Source: Arcicella sp040387735 (GTDB lineage Bacteria; Bacteroidota; Bacteroidia; Cytophagales; Spirosomataceae). Taken from it: a DNA stretch of 64,000 nt. A program made the translations under genes and the position numbers. This document shows positions 27,401 through 36,251 of the stretch, in pieces; position 1 is the stretch's first letter, and each line of letters starts with the position of its first letter. The notes beneath the pieces are model-generated. The model did not search any database and was not told the origin of the DNA. It saw nothing but the letters and a program-made list of their open reading frames with translations. The stretch spans positions 31,993 through 95,992 of the forward strand of contig JAZKDE010000019.1 of assembly GCA_040387735.1 (NCBI GenBank). Direction: 5' to 3'.

Positions 27401-28008
27401 AAAACCTCTTGCTTCACTAATCCAACAGCAGAAAAAACCAAGATTGAGTTATTGTTAGTTACTTTGATAGAAAACATTCCATCTTTATCAGTAGCCGTAC
27501 CATTTCTCGTTCCTTTTTCGGTCACAGCTACCCCTGGAACAGCACCCCCAGTTTCATCAGTAACCTTACCTTTGACCGTTACTGCTACGGCCTCGGATGT
27601 AATATTTTGGAATACTTTTTCGTTTGGGATTAAATGCGGTTCATTTAATTTCTTTTTCAATAAAATTCGTGTTCCTACTAACTCATAGCTTACTTGAAAA
27701 TCATTGAATATTTCATTAAGCACTTCCGAAAGTCGTTGATTATTAACTTTTAACGAAATTTTCTGATTTCCAGAGATCGTACTTGAGCTATACACAAAAT
27801 TAACATCAGTCATTTTTTCAATCTGAGAAAGTGCTTTTTTTAGCTCGATTGATTCAAAGTTTAAACTGATATTCTTATTGAGTATTTCTTGCCCATTTAC
27901 GGAATGGGCATAAGACATCACCCCGAAAAACGAGGCAATTAGTAATTGAAGGAAGGTCATCCGCATGGCATCATACAGAAATTTTGGTTTTGGAAAGATT
28001 TTTTTCAT
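24478..28008 (-). CDS. SusC/RagA-type TonB-dependent transducer with STN domain
   Basis: 1176 residues. After the signal peptide comes an STN (secretin/TonB N-terminal) domain (about 45-115: IELKKALSQIEKMTDVNFVY), then a carboxypeptidase-like beta-sandwich (KGKVTDETGGAVPGVAV), the SusC motif VVVGYGTQTKATVTGA, the plug with VVIDGVPDRDGG and SVLKDASAAIYGARAANGAI, and a long barrel ending NTGLSISF. The STN domain is the part known to contact FecR-type anti-sigma factors, and FecR plus ECF sigma lie just upstream, so it should both import ligand and signal. The ligand is unknown. Confidence 0.93.
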   Translation of the reverse strand: MKKIFPKPKFLYDAMRMTFLQLLIASFFGVMSYAHSVNGQEILNKNISLNFESIELKKALSQIEKMTDVNFVYSSSTISGNQKISLKVNNQRLSEVLNEIFNDFQVSYELVGTRILLKKKLNEPHLIPNEKVFQNITSEAVAVTVKGKVTDETGGAVPGVAVTEKGTRNGTATDKDGMFSIKVTNNNSILVFSAVGLVKQEVLVGSQTNINVALKTNNSNLDEVIVVGYGTQTKATVTGAISSLQGDKLIKSPSVDLGSSLAGRLPGLVVIQQSGEPGYDGATIRIRGTNTTGNSSPLVVIDGVPDRDGGLGRISGYDIESISVLKDASAAIYGARAANGAILVTTKRGKIGKPTVSYSANFGMAQPARVPQLANSYEYANIMNELPIYKTIPVNEWGAASNAINTTGIYKSPTAGISALSANYSPDAVRKYADGSDPWRYPNTDWFGDAFKTWSPQVRHNLTISGGSESVRYFTSLGYVNQDAYYKNSASSYSQYNFRTNVDAKINQYITANLNVMLRREQRRSPTESAGSIFRMLMRGRPTEPEVWPNGKPGPDIENGQNPYVITTNATGYVDTPTDYLQTNGGVDITNPWIKGLKLTLSAAVDKNSTVAKVWQTPWSLYYWDKTSFEADGVTPKLEGAIRSNFTDPRLTEAYSSVLNVNLTGLLSYDKVIGLHAINVLAGVTKETFKGDNFSAFRRNYISPAVDQLFAGGSLQQNTGGSAYERARLGYYGRVRYSYKDKYLAEAIWRVDGSYIFPESKRFGFFPGISLGWNISNESFFKSKTVDYLKLRASYGQMGNDQVFYNGSLQEYAYLPTYGFGSYPINGQVATTLVETSLANPNFTWERANNFNLGLDASFLNSKFDLILEYFYNKRDQILIQKTGSTPASSGINSLLPPVNAGRVDNSGFEFSLNYNGKTSSQVQFRAGINGGYAQNKVVYQDEVPGAPDYQHLEGKPIGAYLVYKSLGAFKDVAAIEANKIDYTAVTPKLIPGDMRFEDINGDGKINADDATRIDKSITPTFNFGANFDLKYKGFDLSVLFQGATGAAIRIQTESGDIGNFLKYSYDHRWTINNPSDTDPRLASRGDTYYTGGNYGNNTYYLFDKDYIRLKNIEIGYRLPKALLDKLKLSSARIYINGSNILTFDKTKVYDPEATAQSGVFYPQSRVINTGLSISF

Positions 28009-28053
28009 ACTTTTAAAGGTTTTTTACTGTGAAAAGGATAAAACACACCCTCA

Positions 28054-28074
28054 TTTTCATCAACAGGATGAAAA
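28054..28074 (-). promoter_or_regulatory. Small hairpin in the susC leader
   Basis: TTTTCATC / GATGAAAA around AACAG, about 50 bases before the susC ATG. The surrounding 175-base spacer has no gene; the promoter for the transducer is expected here, but I see no exact TAnnTTTG. Confidence 0.35.
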
Positions 28075-28184
28075 CTGAACATTATTCAGGAGGGCATTTT
28101 GTGGGGTGGATACTCGTAATATCTACCTCACTTTTTTGGTAATTATTGGCACTAAATTATACTCAGTAAAGGGTAAGTTTGGCA

Positions 28185-29189
28185 TTAACGACAGCCTTCT
28201 CCATTAATAAAAATACTCATTCCTCGTTGTTCATAACGAGCATTGATTGACCTACAAATCAAATCTAATTGCGTATCCAGCGGTAAATCGTTCAAATCTC
28301 CCGTGAATACGCAATGATTGAGTGCTTGATTTTCAACCAAAATCTCCAACCCATATATCCGTCTTAGTTTAGCCAATACTTGGTCGATTGTTACTTCCTC
28401 AAAAATAAAAGTTTCTGCACTTTCAATTTGAACAATTGGAATCGGCTGGGCTACAATCGTTGGGATAATTTCTTTTGTTTGTTTATTAAAAATAACTTTT
28501 TGATTAGGAGTCAAAATCATTCCTTTTCGAGTTTTGCTATCGTCATTTTTATCGTCTTCAAAAACGGAAACTCGGCCAGTTTTCACGGATACTTCAATTG
28601 TTTGGGCTTCTTCGTAAGATTTTATTCTAAAACTTGTGCCTAAAACTTCCGTGGTAAGATTTCCTGCGTGAACGACAAAGGGTTTCGTAGGGTCTTTTTT
28701 AACTTCAAAAAATGCTTCCCCTTTTAGAAAAACGCTTCTTTTTTTATCGCCAAAATGTTCTGGATAACTAATACTACTATTCGCACTTAGTTGAATAGTA
28801 CTTCCGTCTTCCAACCTGATTTTTTGTGGTTTCTGAGTAGTATTTTTCACGACAACCCCCTCATTTATCGTATTTTTTTGGAAAACTAATGCGGCTTTTT
28901 CCGTAGTATTTTGAAGGAATAAAAATGAAATTGTTAGGATAAGTAATACAGAAGCAGCTAAACTTATTTTTTGCCAAAGCATTAATTTTAAACCTAAAAT
29001 GGGCTTAACCGTTTTACGTCTAATGGCACTCCAAATTCTATGTTCAATCGTTTCTTTTTCAGCATCACTTAAAACAACAAGATTTTCCTGCTGTTTTTCA
29101 CACCATTCAAGCACCCATTTTTCCTCCGCCTCAGTACAATTGCCAGCGAGGTATTTTTCTAATAAAATATCAAATTCGTATTGATTCAN
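28185..29189 (-). CDS. FecR-type anti-sigma factor
   Basis: About 334 residues. The frame is open upstream to the N run, where NQYEFDILLEKYLAGNCTEA follows a codon ?TG whose first base is the first N, clearly the ATG. The cytoplasmic N-terminal helices are followed by one membrane helix (ISLAASVLLILTISFLFL), then the periplasmic FecR domain (KNTTQKPQKIRLEDGSTIQL, KGEAFFEVKKDPTKPFVV, LGTSFRIKSY) and a C-terminal STN-like DUF4974 domain. It should hold the ECF sigma inactive until the SusC transducer is loaded. Confidence 0.88.
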   Translation of the reverse strand, partial: XNQYEFDILLEKYLAGNCTEAEEKWVLEWCEKQQENLVVLSDAEKETIEHRIWSAIRRKTVKPILGLKLMLWQKISLAASVLLILTISFLFLQNTTEKAALVFQKNTINEGVVVKNTTQKPQKIRLEDGSTIQLSANSSISYPEHFGDKKRSVFLKGEAFFEVKKDPTKPFVVHAGNLTTEVLGTSFRIKSYEEAQTIEVSVKTGRVSVFEDDKNDDSKTRKGMILTPNQKVIFNKQTKEIIPTIVAQPIPIVQIESAETFIFEEVTIDQVLAKLRRIYGLEILVENQALNHCVFTGDLNDLPLDTQLDLICRSINARYEQRGMSIFINGEGCR

Positions 29190-29198
29190 NNNNNNNNN
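29189..29198. other. Assembly gap (10 N) between sigma and fecR genes
   Basis: Ten N hide the last codon(s) and stop of the ECF sigma gene and the first base of the FecR ATG. The true gap length is unknown. Confidence 0.95.
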
Positions 29199-29731
29199 AG
29201 ATGTTCTCGTAAAACTTTGACTGATTTAGTAAGGTGATATTCAACTGCTTTTTCAGAAAGCTCAAATTCTCTCGCTATTTCTTTGACCGACTGATTTTCA
29301 AATCGACTTTTTTTGAAAATTTCAGCACTTTTTTCAGGCAATTTCTTCATAGCTTCTTCAACGGCTTCGGTCAGATCTGAGAAATAAATTACCTCATCTG
29401 ATGAATAACTTTGTTGAATTTCATGAAGAATTTGATATTCTTGGAATTTTCTAAAATTAATCTGGGATTTAATAAAATTCGTAATTCGGTGTTTAACCGC
29501 CACAATTAGATATACACCCAGATTTCTAATTTCAAGTTCAGCAAAACGGCTCCATAAACTCACAAATACGTCCTGAACCATTTCTTCTGCTTCTTCTTTA
29601 TTTCCCGTTAAATGATAGGCAACGCTGTACATTTTCAGCCAATATCGTCGATAAATTTCAGCAAAGGATTCTGTATTTCCCTTTTGGAGAAATTCTACTA
29701 ATTGTTCATCGCTAAAAGTTTTATAAGACAT
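29199..29731 (-). CDS. ECF RNA polymerase sigma factor (FecI-like), 3' end in gap
   Basis: About 178 residues visible. Sigma region 2 has SFAEIYRRYWLKMYSVAYHL and GNKEEAEEMVQDVFVSLW; region 4 has LPEKSAEIFKKSRFENQSVK and EIAREFELSEKAVEYHLTKS, the usual -35 binding helix-turn-helix of Bacteroidota ECF factors. It ends VLREHL at the N run, within a few residues of the normal end. It precedes FecR and the SusC transducer on the same strand, the standard cell-surface signalling order. Confidence 0.9.
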
Positions 29732-30575
29732 AAAGAGGATTTATTTAAGTATAGTCAATCAAGTGGGCAAAACCCCTAAATAATTTTAAAAAATCTTTTA
29801 AAAATACCAGAAGCAACCTTAATTATTGAGAAATATGCAATTTGTGAATGAGTTGAAACGAGTTGAATTTCAATGAGATAGGCTTGAAATTCTTCTTTAA
29901 TTATGAAATGTAGGCAAATAAAATATTTTATTTTAGCCACGCAGAAACCCTGTTTCAAAGGCCTTAATTTTAAATCGATTGCGTGTTTGAGCATTAATAA
30001 TACAATTAAGTTATTGCGTCGTTTTACTTAATTGGAATGCGGTTTTCATAAGTGATAGGAGGTTCAAAGCGATTGATTTAATTATAAATGCTGTGTATAA
30101 AAACTAACGTGTACATTTGACACTTTAAAAGTTGTTTTTAGGCTAAAGCTATCAACAATCACATTTATACTGATTTTTAAACAAAGATTTTGACAAAAAA
30201 AGAGACTAAAATAACAAGGAAGAAAAGTATTTTTTGACTGAGAAATCTTAAATATTGGAGTATAATTTTAATGCAATTTAAAGAAAAACTATAATTATTT
30301 AAATATATTTAAGAAAATTAAAATAAAATAAATGAACAACTCATAAAATCATCAAAAAATACCATTAAATTTTCTACGCTCTTCAAGATTGTAGAACGAT
30401 TAAAATAATAAGAAGACTCAAAGTTGCGAAATTTACTATTCTATACAATAAGTACAGGTATATTTTACCTTGTAGTTTTAACACCAACAAAAAATTAGAG
30501 ACATTGCGTAAGAAAGACTATTTTTTGATGCAAATAGCACCGACTGAAGGGAGATTATTAAAAATGCCGTCGGGT
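29732..30575. other. 844-base AT-rich region without a gene
   Basis: No open frame with protein-like composition on either strand. A TACATTTG at 30112-30119 matches the -7 consensus, but no TTG lies at the proper distance. The kinase terminator occupies the right edge. The region separates the ECF locus from the signalling island. Confidence 0.5.
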
Positions 30576-30596
30576 TTAAGAAACCGACGGCATTTT
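30559..30596 (-). terminator. Terminator containing the kinase stop codon
   Basis: AAAATGCCGTCGG (30561-30573) pairs with CCGACGGCATTTT (30584-30596), 13 bp. Read leftward it ends in five T. The TAA of the kinase (30576-30578) lies in the loop, so the last codons of the gene form one stem arm. Confidence 0.85.
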
Positions 30597-32033
30597 GACA
30601 ATTTGAGGAAATGTGATAATAAAAGTAGTAGATTTTCCCATTTCTGATTCTACTTCAACACGAGCTTTATGAGACTGGATTATATTAAGTGTAGCCGCCA
30701 ATCCGAGTCCAATTCCATTATTTTTAGAGGTAAAATAGGGTTCAAATAATCGTCCAATATGCTCTTGACTAATACCAACGCCATTATCTTTTATTGTAAC
30801 TACGGCACTCTTATGAACAATCCCAGTCGAGATAGATAGAACACCTGTTCCTTCCTTCATGGCTTCCACCGCATTTATAATGATGTTTAGAAACGCAATT
30901 TCAATTTTAGATTTATCCAGATTAAGCCAAATATCAGGAGTAAACTTTCGAATTAACGTTATCCCTTTCAAGTTTATTCTATCAATTGCTTGTTCGATGG
31001 TACTTTCTAAAATATCCTGAAGATTATGGTGACTAAAAACAACCTCCGAAGGGCGGGAAGTATTGAGTAATTCCGTAATTAAATCATTAATTCTTTGGCT
31101 ATTTCTACGAATAATATCCAAGAAAAATTTAGCATCTTCATCCTCAAAATCCTCACCCATTTGATCCAAGGAAAGATTTATGTTAGTCAATGGATTACGG
31201 ACTTCATGGGCTAATGTTCTTACTAAACGACCTGTAGCTGCCATTTTTTCAAATAAAAGTATGTCTCTTTCTTCCTTTTTTCGGGAGGTAATGTCCTGTA
31301 TAATTCCCAAATAATACGGAATGCCTTCGCTGTCAGTTTGTCGATTACAATGGATTAAACACTGTTTTCGTTCACCCGTCTTGGTGGTTAAAACTACTTC
31401 ATAATCATTAATTTCACCTTTGGCTTCGAGCGTAAAAATAATCTTTTTTCGGTCATCTGACTTTACAAAAACAGAATAGCTTTTTCTCTTGTAGAGTTCT
31501 TGTTCGGTATATCCTAAAAGTTCGGCAGTTGCAGGTGTAAAATACCGAAATATACCATCCAGTTGCGTCGCAAAAATAGCTTCTTTGGTTTGATTAAAGA
31601 TATTTCGGTATTTTCTTTCACTCTCTCGAAGCGTAGCAATGGTATTTGCCCTATCAATTGAGTATCGAATACAACGCTCTAATTTTTCAGAATCGAGTTC
31701 ACTTTTTACTAAATAATCAAAAGCCCCGAGCGTCATCGCTTCTACGTCGATGCGTTGGTCGCCTTTGCCAGTTAATAAAATTACGGGAGCTTGCAAACCG
31801 TGGTCAATACCAATTTTCAATAAATCAAGACCCGTTTTGGCTCCCAACAAAAAATCAAAAAAACAAAGGTCATACTTTTTTTCTTTGATTTTTTCAAGTG
31901 CATTTTCAAATGAAAAAGCCCAGTCTATTTCAAAATTGTGACCTTTTATGTCTTTGATATAATCGCTTGTTAAAAAAAAATCATCCTCATCATCGTCAAC
32001 CAACAAGAGCTTTATCGTATTTTTTTGTATCAT
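30576..32033 (-). CDS. Receiver-PAS-histidine kinase
   Basis: 485 residues. An N-terminal receiver (about 8-125) has the acidic cluster D13-D15 and the phosphoacceptor Asp60 in CFFDFLLG. A PAS domain (about 142-255) has YRNIFNQTKEAIFATQLDG and ends with IQDITSRKKEE. The kinase core shows LAHEVRNPLTNI (H box), NIIINAVEAM (N box), DNGVGISQEH and GIGLGLAATLNI. There is no membrane helix, so it is cytoplasmic. Its ATG overlaps the stop of the upstream receiver gene by 4 bases, so the two are coupled and probably a phosphorelay. Confidence 0.9.
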   Translation of the reverse strand: MIQKNTIKLLLVDDDEDDFFLTSDYIKDIKGHNFEIDWAFSFENALEKIKEKKYDLCFFDFLLGAKTGLDLLKIGIDHGLQAPVILLTGKGDQRIDVEAMTLGAFDYLVKSELDSEKLERCIRYSIDRANTIATLRESERKYRNIFNQTKEAIFATQLDGIFRYFTPATAELLGYTEQELYKRKSYSVFVKSDDRKKIIFTLEAKGEINDYEVVLTTKTGERKQCLIHCNRQTDSEGIPYYLGIIQDITSRKKEERDILLFEKMAATGRLVRTLAHEVRNPLTNINLSLDQMGEDFEDEDAKFFLDIIRRNSQRINDLITELLNTSRPSEVVFSHHNLQDILESTIEQAIDRINLKGITLIRKFTPDIWLNLDKSKIEIAFLNIIINAVEAMKEGTGVLSISTGIVHKSAVVTIKDNGVGISQEHIGRLFEPYFTSKNNGIGLGLAATLNIIQSHKARVEVESEMGKSTTFIITFPQIVKMPSVS

Positions 32034-32482
32034 AGAGATTTATGTTTGGGTAACTGAACGATTTCAAACCAATAAGTCCCTAATGCTCGGGTGACTTCAA
32101 CAAATTCTAAAAAACTAACGGGCTTAGAAATAAAACAATTTACGCCCAAATCGTACGCTTTGACAATGTCCTCGTCGGCTTTGGAAGTAGTTAGCACAAT
32201 CACGGGAATACTTTTCAGAAGTGGATCTGATTTTATTTCCTTCAGAGCTTCTCTCCCATCCATTTTCGGCATATTCAAATCCAGCAAAATTATGCCTGGA
32301 CGGGGACAATCACTGGGATTTTTGTATTTCCCGTGTCTTCTCAAATAATCTAAAAGTTCAACTCCATCTTCTACAAATCTCAATTCATTTGCTAAAAAGT
32401 TTTCTTCAAGTGCTTCTTTCGTCATTAGACGGTCATCGGGGTCGTCGTCCGCAATTAATATCACAATACTTTTCGTTTCCAT
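32030..32482 (-). CDS. Single-domain response regulator (Rcp1-like)
   Basis: 150 residues, one receiver only. Acidic cluster D12-D14, phosphoacceptor Asp68 in IILLDLNMPKMDG, Thr in VIVLTTSKADED and Lys in ISKPVSF. The insert DYLRRHGKYKNPSDCPRPG is typical of Rcp1-type regulators that pair with bacteriophytochrome-like kinases. It lies between a multi-PAS kinase (upstream) and the receiver-PAS kinase (4-base overlap). The regulator at 39436-39876 is close in sequence. Confidence 0.9.
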   Translation of the reverse strand: METKSIVILIADDDPDDRLMTKEALEENFLANELRFVEDGVELLDYLRRHGKYKNPSDCPRPGIILLDLNMPKMDGREALKEIKSDPLLKSIPVIVLTTSKADEDIVKAYDLGVNCFISKPVSFLEFVEVTRALGTYWFEIVQLPKHKSL

Positions 32483-32542
32483 AATTTCAATTAATATTTA
32501 GCAATAAAACCATAGGTTATTGGTTTAGCTCGTTTAAATTGC

Positions 32543-34676
32543 TCATTTTCCATCGGGTAGGAAAACCATAAATTTTGCTCCTTCGTTTAGCGTACTCTGT
32601 GCCACAATTTGCCCTTGATGATTATCAATAATTTTTTTACAAATTGCCAACCCTAAACCCGTTCCTTCAAATTCTGAACGACCATGTAAGCGTTGAAAAA
32701 TAATAAAGATTTTTTCGGCATATTCAGCATCAAAACCAATGCCTTCGTCGCTCACTGTAATTTTATAATATTTCTTCGCTTTTAATGGTATTCCAAGTTT
32801 ATTTAACTCATCTTTTGTCGCCAAATTAGACTCAATGGAGATTTTAGGTTTTCCATTTGGCTTAACAAACTTCAAGGAATTACTGATTAAATTCTGGAAT
32901 AATTGGTGCATTTGACTCGGTAAAGCCTGAATAACAGGCATTTCTCCTAAAAAAATCTGAGCATCTGTTTCCTGAACCTTCATCTCCAAATCACTCAGCA
33001 CATTTTCCAAAACAATTTCTAAATCAACACTGGCAACGGGTTCTAATTTTCTGGAAGCTCTTGAATAAGACAATAGATTTTCCATTAATATCTTCATCCG
33101 ATTGGCAGCATCAATCATTCTGGAAATATAAAATAGACCGTCGCTACCAAGTTGTTCGGTAAACTTTGTGCTTAAACGATCACCGAAAGCCGTAATTTTA
33201 CGTAGCGGTTCTTGCAAATCATGAGAAGCGATATAAGCAAACTGCTCTAATTCTTGATTCGATCGATTGAGTTCTTCTACTTTGTATTCCAATTCTTTTT
33301 CATAAATCTTCATTTCGGTAATATCAACAGTATTACCGATAAAGCGAACTACTTTATTTTCTTCATCCTCTACCACCCAGCCTTTGGTATTAACCGTTTT
33401 TTCAACGCCATCCATATCAATCAAACGATGTTGAAATGAATAGGATTTTTTGGTATTGATGGCATCATCCACTATTTGCTGTATCATCTTTACATCATCA
33501 TCGTGAGTGCGAGAGATATAAAAATCATAGTTAATTTTGTCAGGTAGATTTGAGAGATTTTCTCCTGCAAAAAGTTTCTTTAATCCATCAGACCACTGTA
33601 TTTCATCTTTTTCAATATCCCAATCAAAGCTTCCATAACTCATCAAAGATTCTGCTTCTTGAAATAAATCTTTTGCCTTTTTGAGTTCCTGATAAGCCTT
33701 CGTTAATTCGTCAACTTTATACCTTAAATTCGCTTTCAGTTTACGGAGTTCAGTAATATCCTCCGACGTTCCCAAGACTCGTACCACTTCTCCTTTACTA
33801 TCGAGAAAACTTTTACCTTTAACCGTGAGCAATTTACGAATTCCCTTCGCATCAATAATTGCGTGTTCAAATTCATAAAATGGTTTTTTGACTTTAACTG
33901 CTTCTTCTGATAAAGTTCTTACCCTTTTGATGTCCTCCTCAACGATGTGTTTTGAATAAATACCGTAGGGAACTTTTGAATCAGGGAAATCAGCAGCAGA
34001 CACGGAAAAATAAAATTGGGGCAGATCCAATCCTCTTTGTTTGGCCACACGCTGATAAGCGATCCTGTGCTGTATAGGATTTATTTCGGCTGAATATCCC
34101 CTGTCATCTATGCTGAGATAATCGAGCANNNNNNNNNNAGCCGTTTGACCAAGTTACATATTCTGCTCCGAGCGTCCATTCCCAACTGCCATAACTAAAT
34201 AAGTGTTCGGCATCGTTGAGTTGTTGTTGCTTTTGTTTTTCACGCTCATTAGCTTCAATTTCAACGGTAATATCTTCCGCAATGACTACTACTTTTGAAG
34301 GGAGTCCTTCTTTATTTTTTTTCAAAAGTGTACCTCGATTTCGAACAACATGACGTTTGCCTTCTTTTGAAACTAATTCAATAATAAATGAATGATTATC
34401 ACCTTCGGTAGCATCCTTAAAAAGCGTATTGACATGGCTAATAAATACTTCACGATTCGCATAGTTTTTTACTGGAAAAAAGGTAGTATCCAATGATAAT
34501 ACCTCTTCTTCATTATAATTAGCGACGACACCCGTTTTTTCATTGAGATAAGTAATTTTACCATCCTTCAAATCTAACAAATAGACAAAATCAGGGATTG
34601 CTCGCAAAAAACTATCAAAAATATCGGCTTGCTTTTCAGAACTAAAAACATCCAATAAATACTGTGTTAAATCCAT
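32543..34676 (-). CDS. Multi-PAS histidine kinase (interrupted by a 10-N gap)
   Basis: About 700 residues in two visible parts. The first part (34676 to 34139) has a PAS with FDSFLRAIPDFVYLLDLKDG and VVIAEDITVEIE, and the start of a second PAS ending VTWSNG at the gap. The rest (34128 to 32543) continues in another apparent frame, with LGTSEDITELRKL, a further PAS (FIGNTVDITEMK) and the kinase core: FAYIASHDLQEPLRKI, QLFQNLISNSLKF, DEGIGFDAEYAEKI and GTGLGLAICKKI. The frames join if the true gap is a multiple of three bases. No membrane helix is visible. Confidence 0.85.
34129..34138. other. Assembly gap (10 N) inside the multi-PAS kinase
   Basis: The flanking frames differ by one when ten bases are assumed, so the true number of missing bases should be divisible by three if the gene is intact. 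Confidence 0.95.
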
Positions 34677-34724
34677 GTTTATTTCACTGATATTAAGTGG
34701 TTAATTTATCGTCAGTATTTAAGA

Positions 34725-36191
34725 TTATTCAAACATTTTCATTTTGTTATAAAGCGTTTTTCTATCTATTCCCAACAGACGGGCGGCTTTACTTTTATTG
34801 AAATGGACATCCTTCAAAACCTTTAAAATCATGTCATATTCCGCCTCAACTGCCGCAGATTTCAAGGATGGTTTAGTGATAATTGGTTCTTCAACAGGCT
34901 GTGGAATATGAGCAACGGGAGCTGTTGATATTACAGGTACTGGTGTAGCTTGTTGAGGTATATCATTGAATAATAATTTGGAATAATTTGAAATCTCAAA
35001 AGGAAGCGTCTTAGCTTCAATCCAGTCTCCATCAGTTAATAAAGTAGCTCGCTTGATTACATTTCGCATTTCACGAAGATTTCCGTACCATGCGTAAGAC
35101 ATGAAATTTTCGATAACATCGGTAGAAAAACCTTTTACTTTTTTCCCCAACTCCGCATTTGTTTGGTCCAGAAAAAACTGAGCAAAAGTCAGAATATCAT
35201 CTTTGCGGTCACGGAGGGCGGGTACGTCAATGCTAAATTCGTTGAAACGGTGGTATAAATCCTCTCTAAATCTACCTTTTTTCGAAGCCTCAATTAATTT
35301 TTCGTTGGATGCCACTAAAATTCTAACATCCAGCGGAATTTCCTTTGTCCCACCAATACGTTTCATCGTCCGCTCTTGAACAACTCTCAATAAAAGCACC
35401 TGAACCTCGTAAGGAAGATTTGCAACTTCATCTAAAAAGATTGTACCACCATTGGCCATTTCAAAATGTCCAATCTTCTGGTTCAAAGCTCCTGTAAAAG
35501 CACCTTTTTCGTGACCAAATAATTCTGAACCCGCCAAATCTTTTGAAATCGCTCCGCAATCCATAGCCACAAACGGTTGATTGGCTCGTTTACTGTGCAA
35601 GTGAATTTCTTGTGCGACTGATTCTTTTCCTGAACCACTTTCGCCGTAAATTAAAACACTGTAATTGGTCGGGGCAACCAGTTTGATTTGGTGTAATAAA
35701 GCATTCGATTGTTCACCTCCGCCAAAAATATACCTCGGAGCTTTTCCATGTTTTTTCTTCGTTTCCGTTCCGCCACCTTCTGGAGTATGATTTCCTTGAA
35801 CATTAGCCTGCATACTTCCCGCTTCCGTTTCGGTGCTTTCAAGCGCTTTTTTAATAGTCAATAAAATTTCATCGGGAAAAAGCGGTTTGGTAATGTAGTC
35901 ATAAGCACCCAATTTCATGACGTTCACCGCAATTTTAATATCAGAATAACCTGTGATAATCAAAACGGGAACGAAAGGGTAAATTGCCTTGATCTTTGAG
36001 AGAATTGTACCGCCATCCATATCTCCCAAACGAAAATCAGTCATTACTAAATCTGGTCTAAATTCTTGAAGTAGCACCAAACCAGTATTGCCATCATGTG
36101 CGATGGCAACCTCGTAGTTATTTTTAGACAGAAAACGACGCAACAGCAAACATATATCGGTATCGTCATCAATTACTAATATTCTTTGCAT
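34725..36191 (-). CDS. NtrC-family sigma-54-dependent response regulator
   Basis: 488 residues. Receiver (1-120) with Asp52 in LVMTDFRLGDMDGG. AAA+ domain (about 155-395) with Walker A GESGSGKE (183-190), the sigma-54 contact loop GAFTGA (230-235), Walker B TIFLDE (250-255) and ENFMSYAWYGNLREMRNVIK. A proline-rich linker leads to a Fis-type helix-turn-helix (NKSKAARLLGIDRKTLYNKM). It binds DNA upstream of sigma-54 promoters and remodels the holoenzyme. It is directly downstream of rpoN (60-base spacer), so activator and sigma factor may be co-expressed. Confidence 0.93.
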   Translation of the reverse strand: MQRILVIDDDTDICLLLRRFLSKNNYEVAIAHDGNTGLVLLQEFRPDLVMTDFRLGDMDGGTILSKIKAIYPFVPVLIITGYSDIKIAVNVMKLGAYDYITKPLFPDEILLTIKKALESTETEAGSMQANVQGNHTPEGGGTETKKKHGKAPRYIFGGGEQSNALLHQIKLVAPTNYSVLIYGESGSGKESVAQEIHLHSKRANQPFVAMDCGAISKDLAGSELFGHEKGAFTGALNQKIGHFEMANGGTIFLDEVANLPYEVQVLLLRVVQERTMKRIGGTKEIPLDVRILVASNEKLIEASKKGRFREDLYHRFNEFSIDVPALRDRKDDILTFAQFFLDQTNAELGKKVKGFSTDVIENFMSYAWYGNLREMRNVIKRATLLTDGDWIEAKTLPFEISNYSKLLFNDIPQQATPVPVISTAPVAHIPQPVEEPIITKPSLKSAAVEAEYDMILKVLKDVHFNKSKAARLLGIDRKTLYNKMKMFE

Positions 36192-36251
36192 AGTTTTTAT
36201 ATCAATTTATTGTTTTTGATAATTGGGTTTAATAGTAGCAGAGGTTTATTT

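Noticed and set aside
29776..29994. A 72-codon leftward frame in the long AT-rich spacer
   Set aside because: Its composition is that of random AT-rich DNA and it has no recognisable motif or good spacing to neighbours.
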